This document shows positions 16,511 to 26,029 of a stretch of 64,000 bases of DNA, in pieces. A program made the position numbers and the translations under genes. The DNA comes from Alcaligenes faecalis (GTDB taxonomy: Bacteria > Pseudomonadota > Gammaproteobacteria > Burkholderiales > Burkholderiaceae_B): contig NZ_CP031012.1 of the NCBI RefSeq assembly GCF_009497775.1, positions 3,561,235 through 3,625,234 of the forward strand. Reading direction: 5' to 3'. Positions within the stretch are counted from its first letter, which is position 1. Every line of letters begins with the position of its first letter. Under the pieces are notes generated by a model that was not told the DNA's origin, searched no databases, and worked only from the letters and a program-made list of their open reading frames with translations.

Positions 16511-17461
16511 ATGCTGCACATTTACAAAAGCGACGCCCAGGGCTCGCTCCTTACCGTCAAAGAGATCACCCACAACAGCCTGGTGTATCTGGAAAACCCC
16601 AGTGCTGCAGAAATTCAGAGCACCGCTAAAACACTGAATATCCCTCTGGATTTCTTTGAAGATTCGCTGGACAAGAACGAGCTGCCACGCATCCAGAAAT
16701 CCGGTCAGGCTTCGCTGATTGTGGTCAATGCCCCTGTGCGTGTTGCGGACGCCAGCGCCAACGACGGCGTGCCGTACAAGACCGCCCCCATCGGCCTGAT
16801 CCACACTCAAGACAACCTGGTGATTGTGGCCCGTGAAAAACTGCCCTTCATTGCCGACCTCATCAACGGCAAGTACGACGACTACCAGTCTTTCATGAAA
16901 ACCCGTATCAGCCTCTTGCTGTTCAAGGCCGTCTCCCAGGCCTTTGATCACAGCCTGCACCAGATCAATCTTCAGGTCAGCAGCCTGCAGAAAAAGATCA
17001 AATCCTCGTATCACAACAACGAGCTGTTTGGCCTGATCAACCTGAACAAGAGCCTGGTGTATTTCTCCACCTCTCTAAGTGCCATGTCCATTTTGTACAA
17101 GCGCTTGATGGAAGGGGGAGATATCAAGATTCATGACGAAGAGAAAACGCGCCTGAACGACATCCTGATTGATATCCAGCAATCAGCCGAGATCACCGAG
17201 ATGCGCCGTGAAAGCCTGAGCAACCTGATGGATGCTTACGCGGCCATTATTCACAACAACCTGAATTCCGTGCTGAAAATGCTCACCACGCTCACCATCG
17301 TGATGATCATTCCGACCATGATCGGTAGCATTTTCTCGATGAACGTAGCCTTGCCCTATGAAGAGGAGTGGATCTCCACGGTCGTGATCAGTGCTGCCAT
17401 GGTGCTGATCAGCGCCTTCCTTGTGGTGCTGTTCTACAAGAAGAAATACCTGCGCCTCTAA
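16511..17461 (+). CDS. CorA-family protein with SMN in place of GMN, second paralog
   Basis: The 316-residue protein shares the CorA layout: cytoplasmic domain, stalk helix ending NLMDAYAAIIHNNLNSVLKML, and two membrane segments with basic C-terminus YKKKYLRL. The pore-end signature reads IGSIFSMNVALPYEEEW: the universally conserved glycine of GMN is serine and the preceding Tyr is Phe. GMN mutations abolish transport in studied CorA proteins, so this may be an altered transporter or a regulatory subunit. The ribosome site GGAG (16500-16504) precedes ATG 16511, 16 bases after corA1. Confidence 0.9.
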   Translation: MLHIYKSDAQGSLLTVKEITHNSLVYLENPSAAEIQSTAKTLNIPLDFFEDSLDKNELPRIQKSGQASLIVVNAPVRVADASANDGVPYKTAPIGLIHTQDNLVIVAREKLPFIADLINGKYDDYQSFMKTRISLLLFKAVSQAFDHSLHQINLQVSSLQKKIKSSYHNNELFGLINLNKSLVYFSTSLSAMSILYKRLMEGGDIKIHDEEKTRLNDILIDIQQSAEITEMRRESLSNLMDAYAAIIHNNLNSVLKMLTTLTIVMIIPTMIGSIFSMNVALPYEEEWISTVVISAAMVLISAFLVVLFYKKKYLRL

Positions 17462-17505
17462 GCTCGCCCCCCGCCCCTGGAATCCAATTTGCACGAGACA
17501 TCACC

Positions 17506-18450
17506 ATGAAAACTATTTACTGCAGCCGTAACAACGAGCTAAGCAAGGTTGAAAAGATTCGCCCCAACAGCTGGGTGCAACTGGTCAACCCAAGCTTGAA
17601 CGAGATCCACGATGTTGCCACCACTCTGAATCTGCCCATCGAATTTCTGAACGATGCCATGGACGCCGATGAGCGTCTGCGTATCGAGCGCCGTGGCCCC
17701 GCCACCTTGCTGATGCTGCACATCCCTTACAGCGATCCCAACGTCAAGAACCTGTATGACGATGTGAAGTACAAGACTATTCCGTTTGGCATCATCCTCA
17801 CCGGCGGCCACATGGTCACCGTCTGCAAGGAAGCGGGTTTCATCAACAAGGACTTCTTTGTGCAGCACGGTCTGGTCCTGGATGATCAGACGCAAAGCTA
17901 TAACCTGTTTGCCATCCTGAATCAGGTCGCCCATGTGTTTGCCGACGCCAGCAAGACACTGGACGAATCCATCAGCAAGGCCGAAGAAGAGCTTTCCAAG
18001 TCGTACCGCAACCAGGAGCTGTACACGCTGCTGTACTTGAACGAAAGCTTGATCTACCTGACCACTGCCCTGAAAAACCTGATGCATGTCATGAACCGCA
18101 TGCAGAAAGACAATCCGCTCCCTATGGATGCGCGAGCCAAGCTGCTGTTCGAAGAGGCGCTGGTCGAGGTCGAGCAGGTGTACTCCATTACCAAGATCAG
18201 TCAGATCAACCTGAACAACGTCATGGACGCCTACGGCAATATTATTCAGAACAACGTCAGCCACATTGTGAAGCTGCTCACCGCTGTCACCATTGTGTTG
18301 TCCATCCCCACGCTGATTGCCAGCATTTACGGGATGAACGTGCCGCTGCCGTATCAAGAGGAACCCGGTGCGTTTACCGCCATCATCATCAGCATGGTGG
18401 TTATCAGCGCACTGGTGGCACTGTTCTTCCAGAAGAAACGCTACCTCTGA
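17506..18450 (+). CDS. CorA-family magnesium transporter, third paralog
   Basis: The 314-residue CorA homolog has intact IASIYGMNVPLPYQEEP after the first membrane segment and a basic tail KKRYL. It is more similar to the second paralog than to the first in the N-terminal domain (both have TLN(I/L)P, the spacing of DD/DERLRIERRGPATLLMLH and the YKT(A/I)PIG block). ATG 17506 begins MKTIYCSRN, aligned with the paralogs. A 44-base gap follows corA2, and no promoter is evident, so it most likely belongs to the same transcript. Confidence 0.92.
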   Translation: MKTIYCSRNNELSKVEKIRPNSWVQLVNPSLNEIHDVATTLNLPIEFLNDAMDADERLRIERRGPATLLMLHIPYSDPNVKNLYDDVKYKTIPFGIILTGGHMVTVCKEAGFINKDFFVQHGLVLDDQTQSYNLFAILNQVAHVFADASKTLDESISKAEEELSKSYRNQELYTLLYLNESLIYLTTALKNLMHVMNRMQKDNPLPMDARAKLLFEEALVEVEQVYSITKISQINLNNVMDAYGNIIQNNVSHIVKLLTAVTIVLSIPTLIASIYGMNVPLPYQEEPGAFTAIIISMVVISALVALFFQKKRYL

Positions 18451-18461
18451 GCCTAATGAAA

Positions 18462-18496
18462 AACACCCCGGAAGCAGAAGCTGCTTTCGGGGTGTT
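18462..18496 (+). terminator. Terminator hairpin at the end of the corA cluster
   Basis: A 16-bp stem with one G-T wobble forms from AACACCCCGGAAGCAG and CTGCTTTCGGGGTGTT around a 3-base loop. It lies 11 bases past the third corA stop and faces the convergent ilvA end, so it may serve both strands. The U-tail is poor. Confidence 0.7.
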
Positions 18497-18564
18497 CTGT
18501 ATTTCAAACCGGGCTCAAGACCCGGCGTGACACGAAGCGGATCAGCTTCATGTCCTGCTGAGGC

Positions 18565-20073
18565 TTACAGGAACAGCTTGTAAGCCGGGTTATCGGTCTC
18601 GTCCCAGTGCGGGTAGCCCAGGTTACCCAGGAATGCCTTGAATTCCTTTTTATCGGAAGGCGGAACCTGGATACCGATCAGGATGCGACCGTAGTCATCG
18701 CCCTGGTTACGGTAGTGGAACAAGCTGATATTCCAGTCCTGGTTCATGCTGGACAGGAATTTACGCAAGGCACCGGGGCGCTCTGGAAACTCGAAACGCA
18801 GCAGGACTTCGTCCGTCGCCTGGCTGGACACCCCACCTACCATATGACGCACATGGGTCTTGGCCAACTCGTTGCCCGTCAGATTCAAAGTGCCAAAGCC
18901 TTTCTTCACGAAACGCTCTTCCAGCTTTTCGATCTCCGCTTCCGAGGAAATCGACATACCCACAAAGACGTGTGCCTTTTCAGGGTTGGACATGCGGTAG
19001 TTGAACTCTGTCACCGAGCGGGTGCCCAGGGCATCGCACAGGCGGCGGAAGCTGCCTTTTGCCTCGGGGATCGTCAGAGCGAACAAGGCTTCACGAGCCT
19101 GACCCACATCCGCACGGTCTGCCACCATGCGCATACGGTCAAAGTTCATGTTCGCGCCGGACGTGACCGCGATCAATGTCTTGTTCTTGAGCTTGTTTTG
19201 AGCGGCGTAGCGCTTGGCACCGGCCAAAGCCAGAGCACCAGCCGGTTCCAGCACGCTACGCGAGTCCTGGAACACATCTTTGATAGCCGCACAAATCGCG
19301 TCCGTATCCACGATGACAAAATCATCCACATACTGACGCACCAGACGGAAAGTTTCAGAGCCCACCTGTTTGACGGCAGTACCGTCGGAGAACAGGCCTA
19401 CATCCGACAAATTCACACGACGACCGGCCTTGATACTGCGCACCATGGCACAGGAATCTTCGGTCTGTACGCCGATCACTTTGATTTCAGGACGCAAGGA
19501 CTTGATGTATGTGGCCACGCCCGCTGCCAGACCACCACCGCCAATCGCGACAAAGACCGCTTCAATCGGGCCGGGGTGCTGTTGCAGAATCTCCATGGCC
19601 ACCGTGCCCTGCCCGGCGATCACATCAGGATCGTCAAAAGGATGCACAAAGGTCAGGCCTTCGTTCTTTTGCAATTCCAGAGCGTGCTGGTAGGAGTCCG
19701 AATAGCTCTCGCCCACCAGGACCACTTCGCCGCCCAGATTGCGGACACCGTCAATTTTCACTTGCGGAGTGGTGGTTGGCATGACGATAACGGCACGGCA
19801 ACCCAGCTTGCGCGCTGCCATGGCCACGCCTTGCGCGTGGTTGCCAGCCGAAGCCGCCAGTACACCCCGTTTTAATTCTGCGGCCGACAGATTGGCCATC
19901 TTGTTATAGGCACCGCGCAGCTTGAAGCTAAAAACAGGTTGATAGTCTTCGCGCTTGAGCAGGACCGTGTTACTAATTCGTGCCGATACCTGGGGAGCGG
20001 GTTCAAGTGGTGTTTCGATGGCAACATCGTACACTTTCGAGGTCAGAATGCGCTTTAGGTAATCGTTCGACAT
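18565..20073 (-). CDS. ilvA: Biosynthetic threonine ammonia-lyase IlvA
   Basis: IlvA deaminates threonine to 2-oxobutanoate, the first committed step to isoleucine. The 502-residue protein has the PLP lysine in FSFKLRGAYNK (about 50-60), the PLP phosphate loop GGGGLAAG (about 180-187), SAGNHAQG, and two C-terminal ACT-like regulatory domains (about 325-500, including FEFPERPGALRKFL). The long form with two ACT domains is the isoleucine-inhibited biosynthetic type rather than catabolic TdcB. It is a single gene converging on the corA cluster. Confidence 0.96.
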   Translation of the reverse strand: MSNDYLKRILTSKVYDVAIETPLEPAPQVSARISNTVLLKREDYQPVFSFKLRGAYNKMANLSAAELKRGVLAASAGNHAQGVAMAARKLGCRAVIVMPTTTPQVKIDGVRNLGGEVVLVGESYSDSYQHALELQKNEGLTFVHPFDDPDVIAGQGTVAMEILQQHPGPIEAVFVAIGGGGLAAGVATYIKSLRPEIKVIGVQTEDSCAMVRSIKAGRRVNLSDVGLFSDGTAVKQVGSETFRLVRQYVDDFVIVDTDAICAAIKDVFQDSRSVLEPAGALALAGAKRYAAQNKLKNKTLIAVTSGANMNFDRMRMVADRADVGQAREALFALTIPEAKGSFRRLCDALGTRSVTEFNYRMSNPEKAHVFVGMSISSEAEIEKLEERFVKKGFGTLNLTGNELAKTHVRHMVGGVSSQATDEVLLRFEFPERPGALRKFLSSMNQDWNISLFHYRNQGDDYGRILIGIQVPPSDKKEFKAFLGNLGYPHWDETDNPAYKLFL

Positions 20074-20223
20074 GACTCAGCTTTAATCAACAACCGGTTT
20101 TGCCACCAAGGCCAGTCGCAGGCCCCTGCCTGAGACCGCTCACCGGGAAAGAAAAACAGAATACCATAGGCGGATGCCCTAACTGGCGTCCATTATTCCC
20201 TACAAAACCCGCCCACTTTACTT

Positions 20224-20766
20224 ATGCAAGCCTGGATCTCCGATCTTATTTCGTGGCTCTTGACCACTCTGTCTCTGCCCGAAATCGGTTTAAGCGCCAT
20301 TTTCATCGTCAGTCTGGTCTCGGCTACTCTCCTGCCCTTGGGGTCGGAACCGGCGGTATTCGCCTATATCAACCTGGCCCCGGACATGTTCTGGCCTGCT
20401 GTACTGGTAGCCACCGTGGGCAATACAGCGGGCGGCGCTATCAGCTATGCCACCGGTCTGGCAGCCGAAAAAGCCTACGAAGCCTGGCGCGAAAAGCACC
20501 CGCAACAGACAGAAGATGGGGCACGCCCCAAGAACAAGGCCGCTGGCCGCTGGCACGAGCTGGGACAACGCTGGCTGACCCGCATGGGCCCCCCCGCTCT
20601 GCTCTTGTCCTGGCTGCCGGTTGTAGGTGATCCCCTGTGTGCCGTCGCCGGTTGGCTACGCCTGCCATTTTGGCCCAGCCTGTTTTACATGGCGGTAGGG
20701 AAACTGGCGCGTTACATCACCATGACCGCGGGTCTGCTGTGGATTTTCCCCAAATTGGGTTGGTAA
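20224..20766 (+). CDS. YqaA-family (DedA-related) inner-membrane protein
   Basis: The 180-residue membrane protein has four to five hydrophobic segments. The YqaA/DedA family pattern is visible: SATLLPLGSEPAVFAYI near residue 35, TVGNTAGGAISYATG near 65, then a charged cytoplasmic loop and RMGPPALLLSWLPVVGDPLCAVAGWLRL (about 120-147). Members of the superfamily include undecaprenyl-phosphate and lipid translocases; this branch has no settled role. It is divergent from ilvA and probably a single gene. Confidence 0.85.
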   Translation: MQAWISDLISWLLTTLSLPEIGLSAIFIVSLVSATLLPLGSEPAVFAYINLAPDMFWPAVLVATVGNTAGGAISYATGLAAEKAYEAWREKHPQQTEDGARPKNKAAGRWHELGQRWLTRMGPPALLLSWLPVVGDPLCAVAGWLRLPFWPSLFYMAVGKLARYITMTAGLLWIFPKLGW

Positions 20767-20912
20767 TTTGCAGCAAACTGGCTGCAAACGCCCCCTTATC
20801 CCTGACTTGCCCCTGTAGTAAGGGGGCAGCCCGGCTACGATTCGTATACACTTGTCTTTTGCCTATCTGCTCCTCGCTGAGCCGCCCTTGACGGGCCTTG
20901 CCAACTATCGCC

Positions 20913-23900
20913 ATGAACGCCCCCATTGCAAGTAAGCACCTGGCCGCCCAGGCACGCAACAACGACACGCCGCGCCTGCGTGAAATCCCCTACAACTACA
21001 CCTCTTACTCGGACCGGGAAATTATCCTGCGACTGCTGGGTGAGGAAGCCTGGGAAAAGCTGTCCGAGCTACGCTCCGAACGCCGTACCGGCCGCTCCGC
21101 ACGCATGCTGTTTGAGGTTCTGGGTGATATCTGGGTCGTCAAGCGCAACCCCTATCTGCAGGACGATCTGCTGGACAATCCCAAGCGCCAGCATCAACTG
21201 ATCGAAGCCCTGAACCACAGGCTGAACGAAATCGACCAGCGCCGCGACAGCGCCGTGCCCGATCGCGATGCCAAGGTTCTGCGCCTCCTGCACGCTGCCC
21301 GGGGTGCAGTGGCCGCGTTTGAACAAGAATTTACCGATACCCGCGAGCTGCGCCAGAAAATTGTGCGCTCTCTGTCGCGCCTGACGGCCAAGGACAACAT
21401 CAAGTTTGATGGCCTGTCACGCGTCTCGCACGTTACCGACGCTACTGACTGGCGGGTGGAATATCCCTTTGTCGTGCTCACCCCCGATCACGAAAACGAG
21501 ATGGCCGCGCTGGTTCGCGCCTGTATCGAGCTGAAGCTGACCATCATCCCGCGTGGGGGTGGCACTGGCTACACCGGCGGCGCTATTCCGCTTAGCTGGC
21601 GCTCGGTGGTCATCAATACTGAAAAGCTGGACACCATTGGCAAGCCGGAGCAATCCACGCTGCCCGGCATGAGCGAACCCGTCACCACCATTCTGACTGG
21701 TGCAGGTGTCGTCACCCGTCGTGTAGCTGACGCCGCCGAAGCGGCTGGCACTGTATTTGCGGTTGACCCGACCTCGGCCGATGCCTCCTGTGTGGGCGGC
21801 AATATCGCCATGAACGCGGGCGGCAAGAAAGCCGTGCTGTGGGGTACCGCACTGGATAACCTCGCCTGGTGGCGCATGGTGGATGCTCAGGGCAACTGGC
21901 TGGAAGTGACCCGTCTTGAACACAATATGGGCAAGATCCACGACGTGGAAATGGCCCACTTTGAAGTCAAATGGTTTGATGGCCGTTACGCTCCCGGCGC
22001 CCAGTTGCTGCGCAGCGAAACCCTGCACATTGAAGGCCGGCGCTTTCGCAAGGAAGGCTTGGGTAAAGACGTTACCGACAAATTCCTGGCAGGCTTGCCC
22101 GGGATTCAAAAAGAAGGCTGTGATGGCCTGATCACGCAGGCCCGCTGGGTCTTGCACCGCATGCCTGCGCATACACGCACCGTCTGTATGGAGTTCTTCG
22201 GCCAGGCCAAACAGGCCGTGCCCTCCATTGTGGAAGTCATTGACTACCTGAACGGCGAAGGCAAACGCATCGGCGCGATTCTGGCCGGTCTGGAACACCT
22301 GGACGAACGCTATCTGCGCGCCGTGGGCTATGCCACCAAGAGCAAGCGCGACGGCCTGCCCAAGATGGTCTTGATTGGCGACATCGTGGGCGACGACCCC
22401 GATGCCGTGGCAACCGCCGCTTCGGAAGTGGTGCGTCTGGCCAATGGCCGCTCCGGTGAAGGCTTTGTAGCCGTCAGCGCCGAAGCCCGCAAGAAATTCT
22501 GGGCCGACCGCTCCCGTACTGCCGCCATTGCCCGCCACACCAACGCCTTCAAGATCAACGAAGACGTGGTGATCCCCCTGCGCCGCATGGGTGAGTACAC
22601 CGAAGAGATCGAACGCATCAATATTGAGCTGTCCACGGACAACAAGCTGCGCTTGACCCGTGAACTGGAAGACTTCCTGCAAGGTGATCTGCCCGTCGGC
22701 AAGATCGAAGACCACAACGACGCCGAGCACACCCGCGAAGAGATCCTGGACGAGCGCCGTCACGACGCCCTGCAGATCGTGCGCGACGTACGCCAGCGCT
22801 GGCAGTGGCTGCAGGACAATCTGGACAAGCCCCTGCAAGACTCACGGGCGGATCTGACCGAGATTGGTGTGCCGCTGGACGCCGCCGCCATCGACGCCCG
22901 TCTGCAAGAAGACCCGAACACCTCGATTTTCCAGCTGTTGCAGGATCACACAATTCGCACCTCCTGGAAGAGCGAGATTCGTGAAAACCTGGAACACATT
23001 TTCCCCGGTGCCGACTGTGCTGCCGTGCTGACCGAACTGCAAGCCATTCACGACCGCGTGCTGAAAAGCCGTGTGTTTGTGGCTCTGCACATGCACGCCG
23101 GTGACGGTAACGTACACACCAACATCCCCGTGAACTCGGACGACTACGGCATGCTGCAGCAAGCCAACGTCACCGTGGCCCGCATCATGCAAATTGCGCG
23201 TGGTCTGGACGGCGTGATTTCCGGTGAGCACGGCATTGGTTTGACCAAGTACGAGTTCCTGACGCAAGAAGAGCTGGATCCCTTCCAGAACTACAAGCGC
23301 AAAGTGGACCCGAATAACCACTTCAACGCCGGCAAGCTGATGCCCGGTGCGGATTTGAGCCGCGCCTGGACCCCCAGCTTCAACCTGCTGGGCCACGAAT
23401 CGCTGATCATGCAACGCAGCGAGATTGGCTCCATCTCCCACGCCATCAAGGATTGCTTGCGCTGCGGTAAATGCAAACCGGTCTGTGCCACCCACGTGCC
23501 ACGCGCCAACCTGCTGTACTCGCCCCGCAACAAGATTCTGGCCACTTCCCTGCTGATCGAAGCCTTCCTGTACGAAGAACAAACACGTCGCGGGATCAGC
23601 CTGAAGCACTGGGAAGAGTTTGAAGACGTGGGCGACCACTGCACCCTGTGCCACAAGTGCTACAACCCCTGTCCGGTGGATATCGACTTTGGCGATGTGT
23701 CCATGGAAATGCGTTCCTTGCTGAACCGCATGGGCAAGAAGTCCTTTAATCCGGGCTCGGCCGCGGCCATGTTCTTCCTGAACGCCAAAGACCCGCGCGT
23801 CATCAAGGCAACCCGTACCGCCATGATTGAAGTGGGCTACAAGGCCCAGCGTGCTGTACACAATCTGCTGGCGGCTCCCGCCCGCAAACAGGTCAGCGCC

Positions 23901-24854
23901 CCGCCTGCCACTATCGGCAAGGCTCCGATCCGTGAACAGGTCATCCACTTCATCAACCGCAAGATGCCCGGCGGCCTGCCCAAGCAGACTGCCCGTAAAT
24001 TGCTGGATATCGAGAACTCGGATTACGTACCTATCATCCGTAACCCGGAAGCCACCTCGGTGGATTCGGAAGCCGTGTTCTACTTCCCCGGCTGTGGTTC
24101 GGAGCGTTTGTTCTCGCAAGTGGGTCTGGCAACCCAGGCCATGCTCTGGCATGTAGGCGTACAGACGGTTCTGCCTCCTGGCTACCTGTGCTGTGGCTAC
24201 CCGCAGCGCGGCAGCGGTCAAAGCGACAAGGCCGAGAAGATCATCACCGACAACCGTGTGCTGTTCCACCGTATGGCCACCACGCTGAATTACCTGGACA
24301 TCAAAACCGTGGTGGTCAGCTGTGGTACCTGTTACGACCAATTGGCAGGCTACGAATTCGACAAGATCTTCCCTGGTTGCCGCCTGATCGACATCCACGA
24401 ATACCTGCTGGAAAAAGGCTTGAAGCTGGAAGATGTGCAAGGCGTGCGCTACATGTATCACGACCCTTGCCACAGCCCCATGAAGCTGCAAGACCCCATG
24501 AAAACGGTTAAATCCCTGGTGGGCGACAGCACCATCAAGGCAGATCGTTGCTGTGGCGAGTCGGGCACGCTGGCTGTGTCGCGTCCAGACATCTCCACGC
24601 AGATCCGTTTCCGCAAGCACGAAGAACTGCAGAAGAACCAGGATGCTGTTCGCGCCGATGGCTTCCAGGGCGAAGTCAAAGTGCTGACATCCTGTCCGTC
24701 CTGCCTGCAAGGTTTGTCCCGTTACGAGGACGAAACCAAGATGGATGCGGACTACATCGTGGTGGAAATGGCCAAGCACATGCTGGGCGAGAACTGGATG
24801 GCGGACTACGTACGCCACGCCAATGATGGTGGTATTGAACGCGTTCTGGTGTAA
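20913..24854 (+). CDS. Giant FAD-linked oxidase/iron-sulfur protein (DUF3683-type, GlpC-like C-terminus)
   Basis: The 1313-residue, probably cytoplasmic protein joins several modules. These are an N-terminal DUF3683-like region (about 25-150), an FAD-binding PCMH domain (about 170-400, [16 protein letters not shown] and [15 protein letters not shown]), an FAD-linked oxidase C-terminal domain (to about 820, [15 protein letters not shown] and [19 protein letters not shown]), two 4Fe-4S clusters ([11 protein letters not shown] and [12 protein letters not shown], about 850-925) and two CCG cysteine-rich domains ([40 protein letters not shown]). This is the GlcD plus GlcF type of D-2-hydroxyacid dehydrogenase in one chain, so D-lactate or a related hydroxyacid is the likely substrate. 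ATG 20913 is preferred to TTG 20898. Confidence 0.9.
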   Translation: MNAPIASKHLAAQARNNDTPRLREIPYNYTSYSDREIILRLLGEEAWEKLSELRSERRTGRSARMLFEVLGDIWVVKRNPYLQDDLLDNPKRQHQLIEALNHRLNEIDQRRDSAVPDRDAKVLRLLHAARGAVAAFEQEFTDTRELRQKIVRSLSRLTAKDNIKFDGLSRVSHVTDATDWRVEYPFVVLTPDHENEMAALVRACIELKLTIIPRGGGTGYTGGAIPLSWRSVVINTEKLDTIGKPEQSTLPGMSEPVTTILTGAGVVTRRVADAAEAAGTVFAVDPTSADASCVGGNIAMNAGGKKAVLWGTALDNLAWWRMVDAQGNWLEVTRLEHNMGKIHDVEMAHFEVKWFDGRYAPGAQLLRSETLHIEGRRFRKEGLGKDVTDKFLAGLPGIQKEGCDGLITQARWVLHRMPAHTRTVCMEFFGQAKQAVPSIVEVIDYLNGEGKRIGAILAGLEHLDERYLRAVGYATKSKRDGLPKMVLIGDIVGDDPDAVATAASEVVRLANGRSGEGFVAVSAEARKKFWADRSRTAAIARHTNAFKINEDVVIPLRRMGEYTEEIERINIELSTDNKLRLTRELEDFLQGDLPVGKIEDHNDAEHTREEILDERRHDALQIVRDVRQRWQWLQDNLDKPLQDSRADLTEIGVPLDAAAIDARLQEDPNTSIFQLLQDHTIRTSWKSEIRENLEHIFPGADCAAVLTELQAIHDRVLKSRVFVALHMHAGDGNVHTNIPVNSDDYGMLQQANVTVARIMQIARGLDGVISGEHGIGLTKYEFLTQEELDPFQNYKRKVDPNNHFNAGKLMPGADLSRAWTPSFNLLGHESLIMQRSEIGSISHAIKDCLRCGKCKPVCATHVPRANLLYSPRNKILATSLLIEAFLYEEQTRRGISLKHWEEFEDVGDHCTLCHKCYNPCPVDIDFGDVSMEMRSLLNRMGKKSFNPGSAAAMFFLNAKDPRVIKATRTAMIEVGYKAQRAVHNLLAAPARKQVSAPPATIGKAPIREQVIHFINRKMPGGLPKQTARKLLDIENSDYVPIIRNPEATSVDSEAVFYFPGCGSERLFSQVGLATQAMLWHVGVQTVLPPGYLCCGYPQRGSGQSDKAEKIITDNRVLFHRMATTLNYLDIKTVVVSCGTCYDQLAGYEFDKIFPGCRLIDIHEYLLEKGLKLEDVQGVRYMYHDPCHSPMKLQDPMKTVKSLVGDSTIKADRCCGESGTLAVSRPDISTQIRFRKHEELQKNQDAVRADGFQGEVKVLTSCPSCLQGLSRYEDETKMDADYIVVEMAKHMLGENWMADYVRHANDGGIERVLV

Positions 24855-24876
24855 ACCACACGCATCACTCCCCCTG

Positions 24877-24905
24877 AACAGGCCGGCTTTATGTCGGCCT
24901 GTTTT
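24877..24905 (+). terminator. Intrinsic terminator of the giant flavoprotein gene
   Basis: AACAGGCCG and CGGCCTGTT form a 9-bp stem with a 9-base loop, followed by TTG and T-rich bases, 22 bases past the stop. The gap 24906-25128 holds no gene; it has a near-repeat of CGCTGGGCC-ATCCC at 24931 and 24995. Confidence 0.8.
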
Positions 24906-25128
24906 GTAAGTGCCATGTGGGTATTTTTGCCGCTGGGCCGATCCCCAAAAAAAACACTCCCTTGGGAGGGTTGAAACAAGGTAAGGCTATTCGTCGCTGG
25001 GCCATCCCTCAAAGCGCCCATCGGATAGCTGCAAAGGGGCTTTTCTGCCGGGCCGCCGGAGATAATCTCCCTCAGGACGCCTTCAGCCCAAAACGCAGTA
25101 TGGAAGCTTTTTCAGAATAGGTGCTTTT

Positions 25129-25623
25129 ATGTCTGTTGATGATCCATTACTAATCAGCCTGCACGCCCTTCTCCGCAGCGAACGCACCGCGTCGCTGGGA
25201 ACCCTCAGCAATCAAGGGTTGCCGGTGGTTTCCCGCGTTCCCTTTGCGATCTGCCCCGAGCAAGCCAGCATCATCATCCATATCAGCGAAATGGCGGCTC
25301 ATACCCGTTATTTACTGCAACGCCCCGATGCCAGCCTGATGGTCAGTCAAAGCGAGCATGGCCAGGATGCCGTCCATGACCTGCCCCGTGTCACCTTTCA
25401 GATGCTGGCCCGCAAACTGGAACGCGAACAGCCCGACTGGGAACAGGCCAAGCAGGTTTATACCGCCCGCTTTCCCGACATGGAATTTCTGAGCAGCTTT
25501 ACGGACTTCCATTTCTTTTCCCTGGATCTGGTTCGGGTGCGCCAAATTGCTGGCTTTGCAGCGGCACGCACCCTGAAACCTGAGCTGGTGCGCGCTTTAC
25601 TGGCAAAGCCAGCAACCATCTGA
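25129..25623 (+). CDS. HugZ-like/PNPOx split-barrel flavin-binding family protein
   Basis: The 164-residue protein has a pyridoxamine 5'-phosphate oxidase-like split barrel: ERTASLGTLSNQGLPVVSRVPF at the N-terminus and DASLMVSQSEHGQDAVHDLPRVTFQM in the middle. The C-terminal DFHFFSLDLVRVRQIAGFAAARTL is typical of HugZ/HutZ-type heme utilisation proteins. There is no heme uptake gene beside it, so heme degradation is only one possibility; general flavin-dependent stress function is another. It is a single gene. Confidence 0.85.
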   Translation: MSVDDPLLISLHALLRSERTASLGTLSNQGLPVVSRVPFAICPEQASIIIHISEMAAHTRYLLQRPDASLMVSQSEHGQDAVHDLPRVTFQMLARKLEREQPDWEQAKQVYTARFPDMEFLSSFTDFHFFSLDLVRVRQIAGFAAARTLKPELVRALLAKPATI

Positions 25624-26029
25624 ATATTCAGGGGCAATCGGCCTTGAAATCCTTGGGAGCTCACCCAAGCCACGCCCCCTAACCCCCCCTTAAAACGGCA
25701 ATAAACCAAGGCATCCCCCCTTGCTGGCCCCGAGTCATCTCCAAAATGTTGCTCGTTTTGCAACAACATCGTCACTAAGCAGCTTTAAGACACAGAAATC
25801 AAACCACCAATTAAACGTCCCTCTTTCTAGAGAAATCGCCACTTCCTCTCCAGCCCCTCCAAAAACAGGTACACGTTTTCGCACATTCCAGACGCTAGGT
25901 ATGACAAAACGTAAATTTTACCGCTATAAGATTCAACGGCTATGACGTTAAATGGCACGTTAGGACGTCGACAACACGCCCTCAGAACGAGTTGCCGCCA
26001 AGCATAGAAAAAACCTAGAAGAGGAAGAG
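25624..26029. other. Intergenic region before the first autotransporter
   Basis: About 400 bases are lower in GC than the flanks. Short open frames here have no coding look. The last 100 bases are shared with the region before the second autotransporter (see repeat and inverted repeat entries). I see nothing else that I can name. Confidence 0.5.
25935..25949 (+). promoter_or_regulatory. Inverted-repeat motif upstream of autotransporter A
   Basis: AACGGCTATGACGTT, an imperfect inverted repeat, lies 95 bases before the ATG at 26030. A better version occurs at the same place before the second copy, so it may be an operator, though simple shared ancestry also explains it. Confidence 0.35.

Noticed and set aside
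21417..24818. Two long antisense open frames (473 and 658 codons) opposite the giant flavoprotein gene
   Set aside because: They mirror a GC-rich coding strand with strong codon bias, have no recognisable domain and no ribosome site; the sense protein is unambiguous.
25721..25945. 74-codon open frame before the first autotransporter
   Set aside because: Composition is not coding-like, no ribosome site is visible, and it runs into the conserved upstream element.
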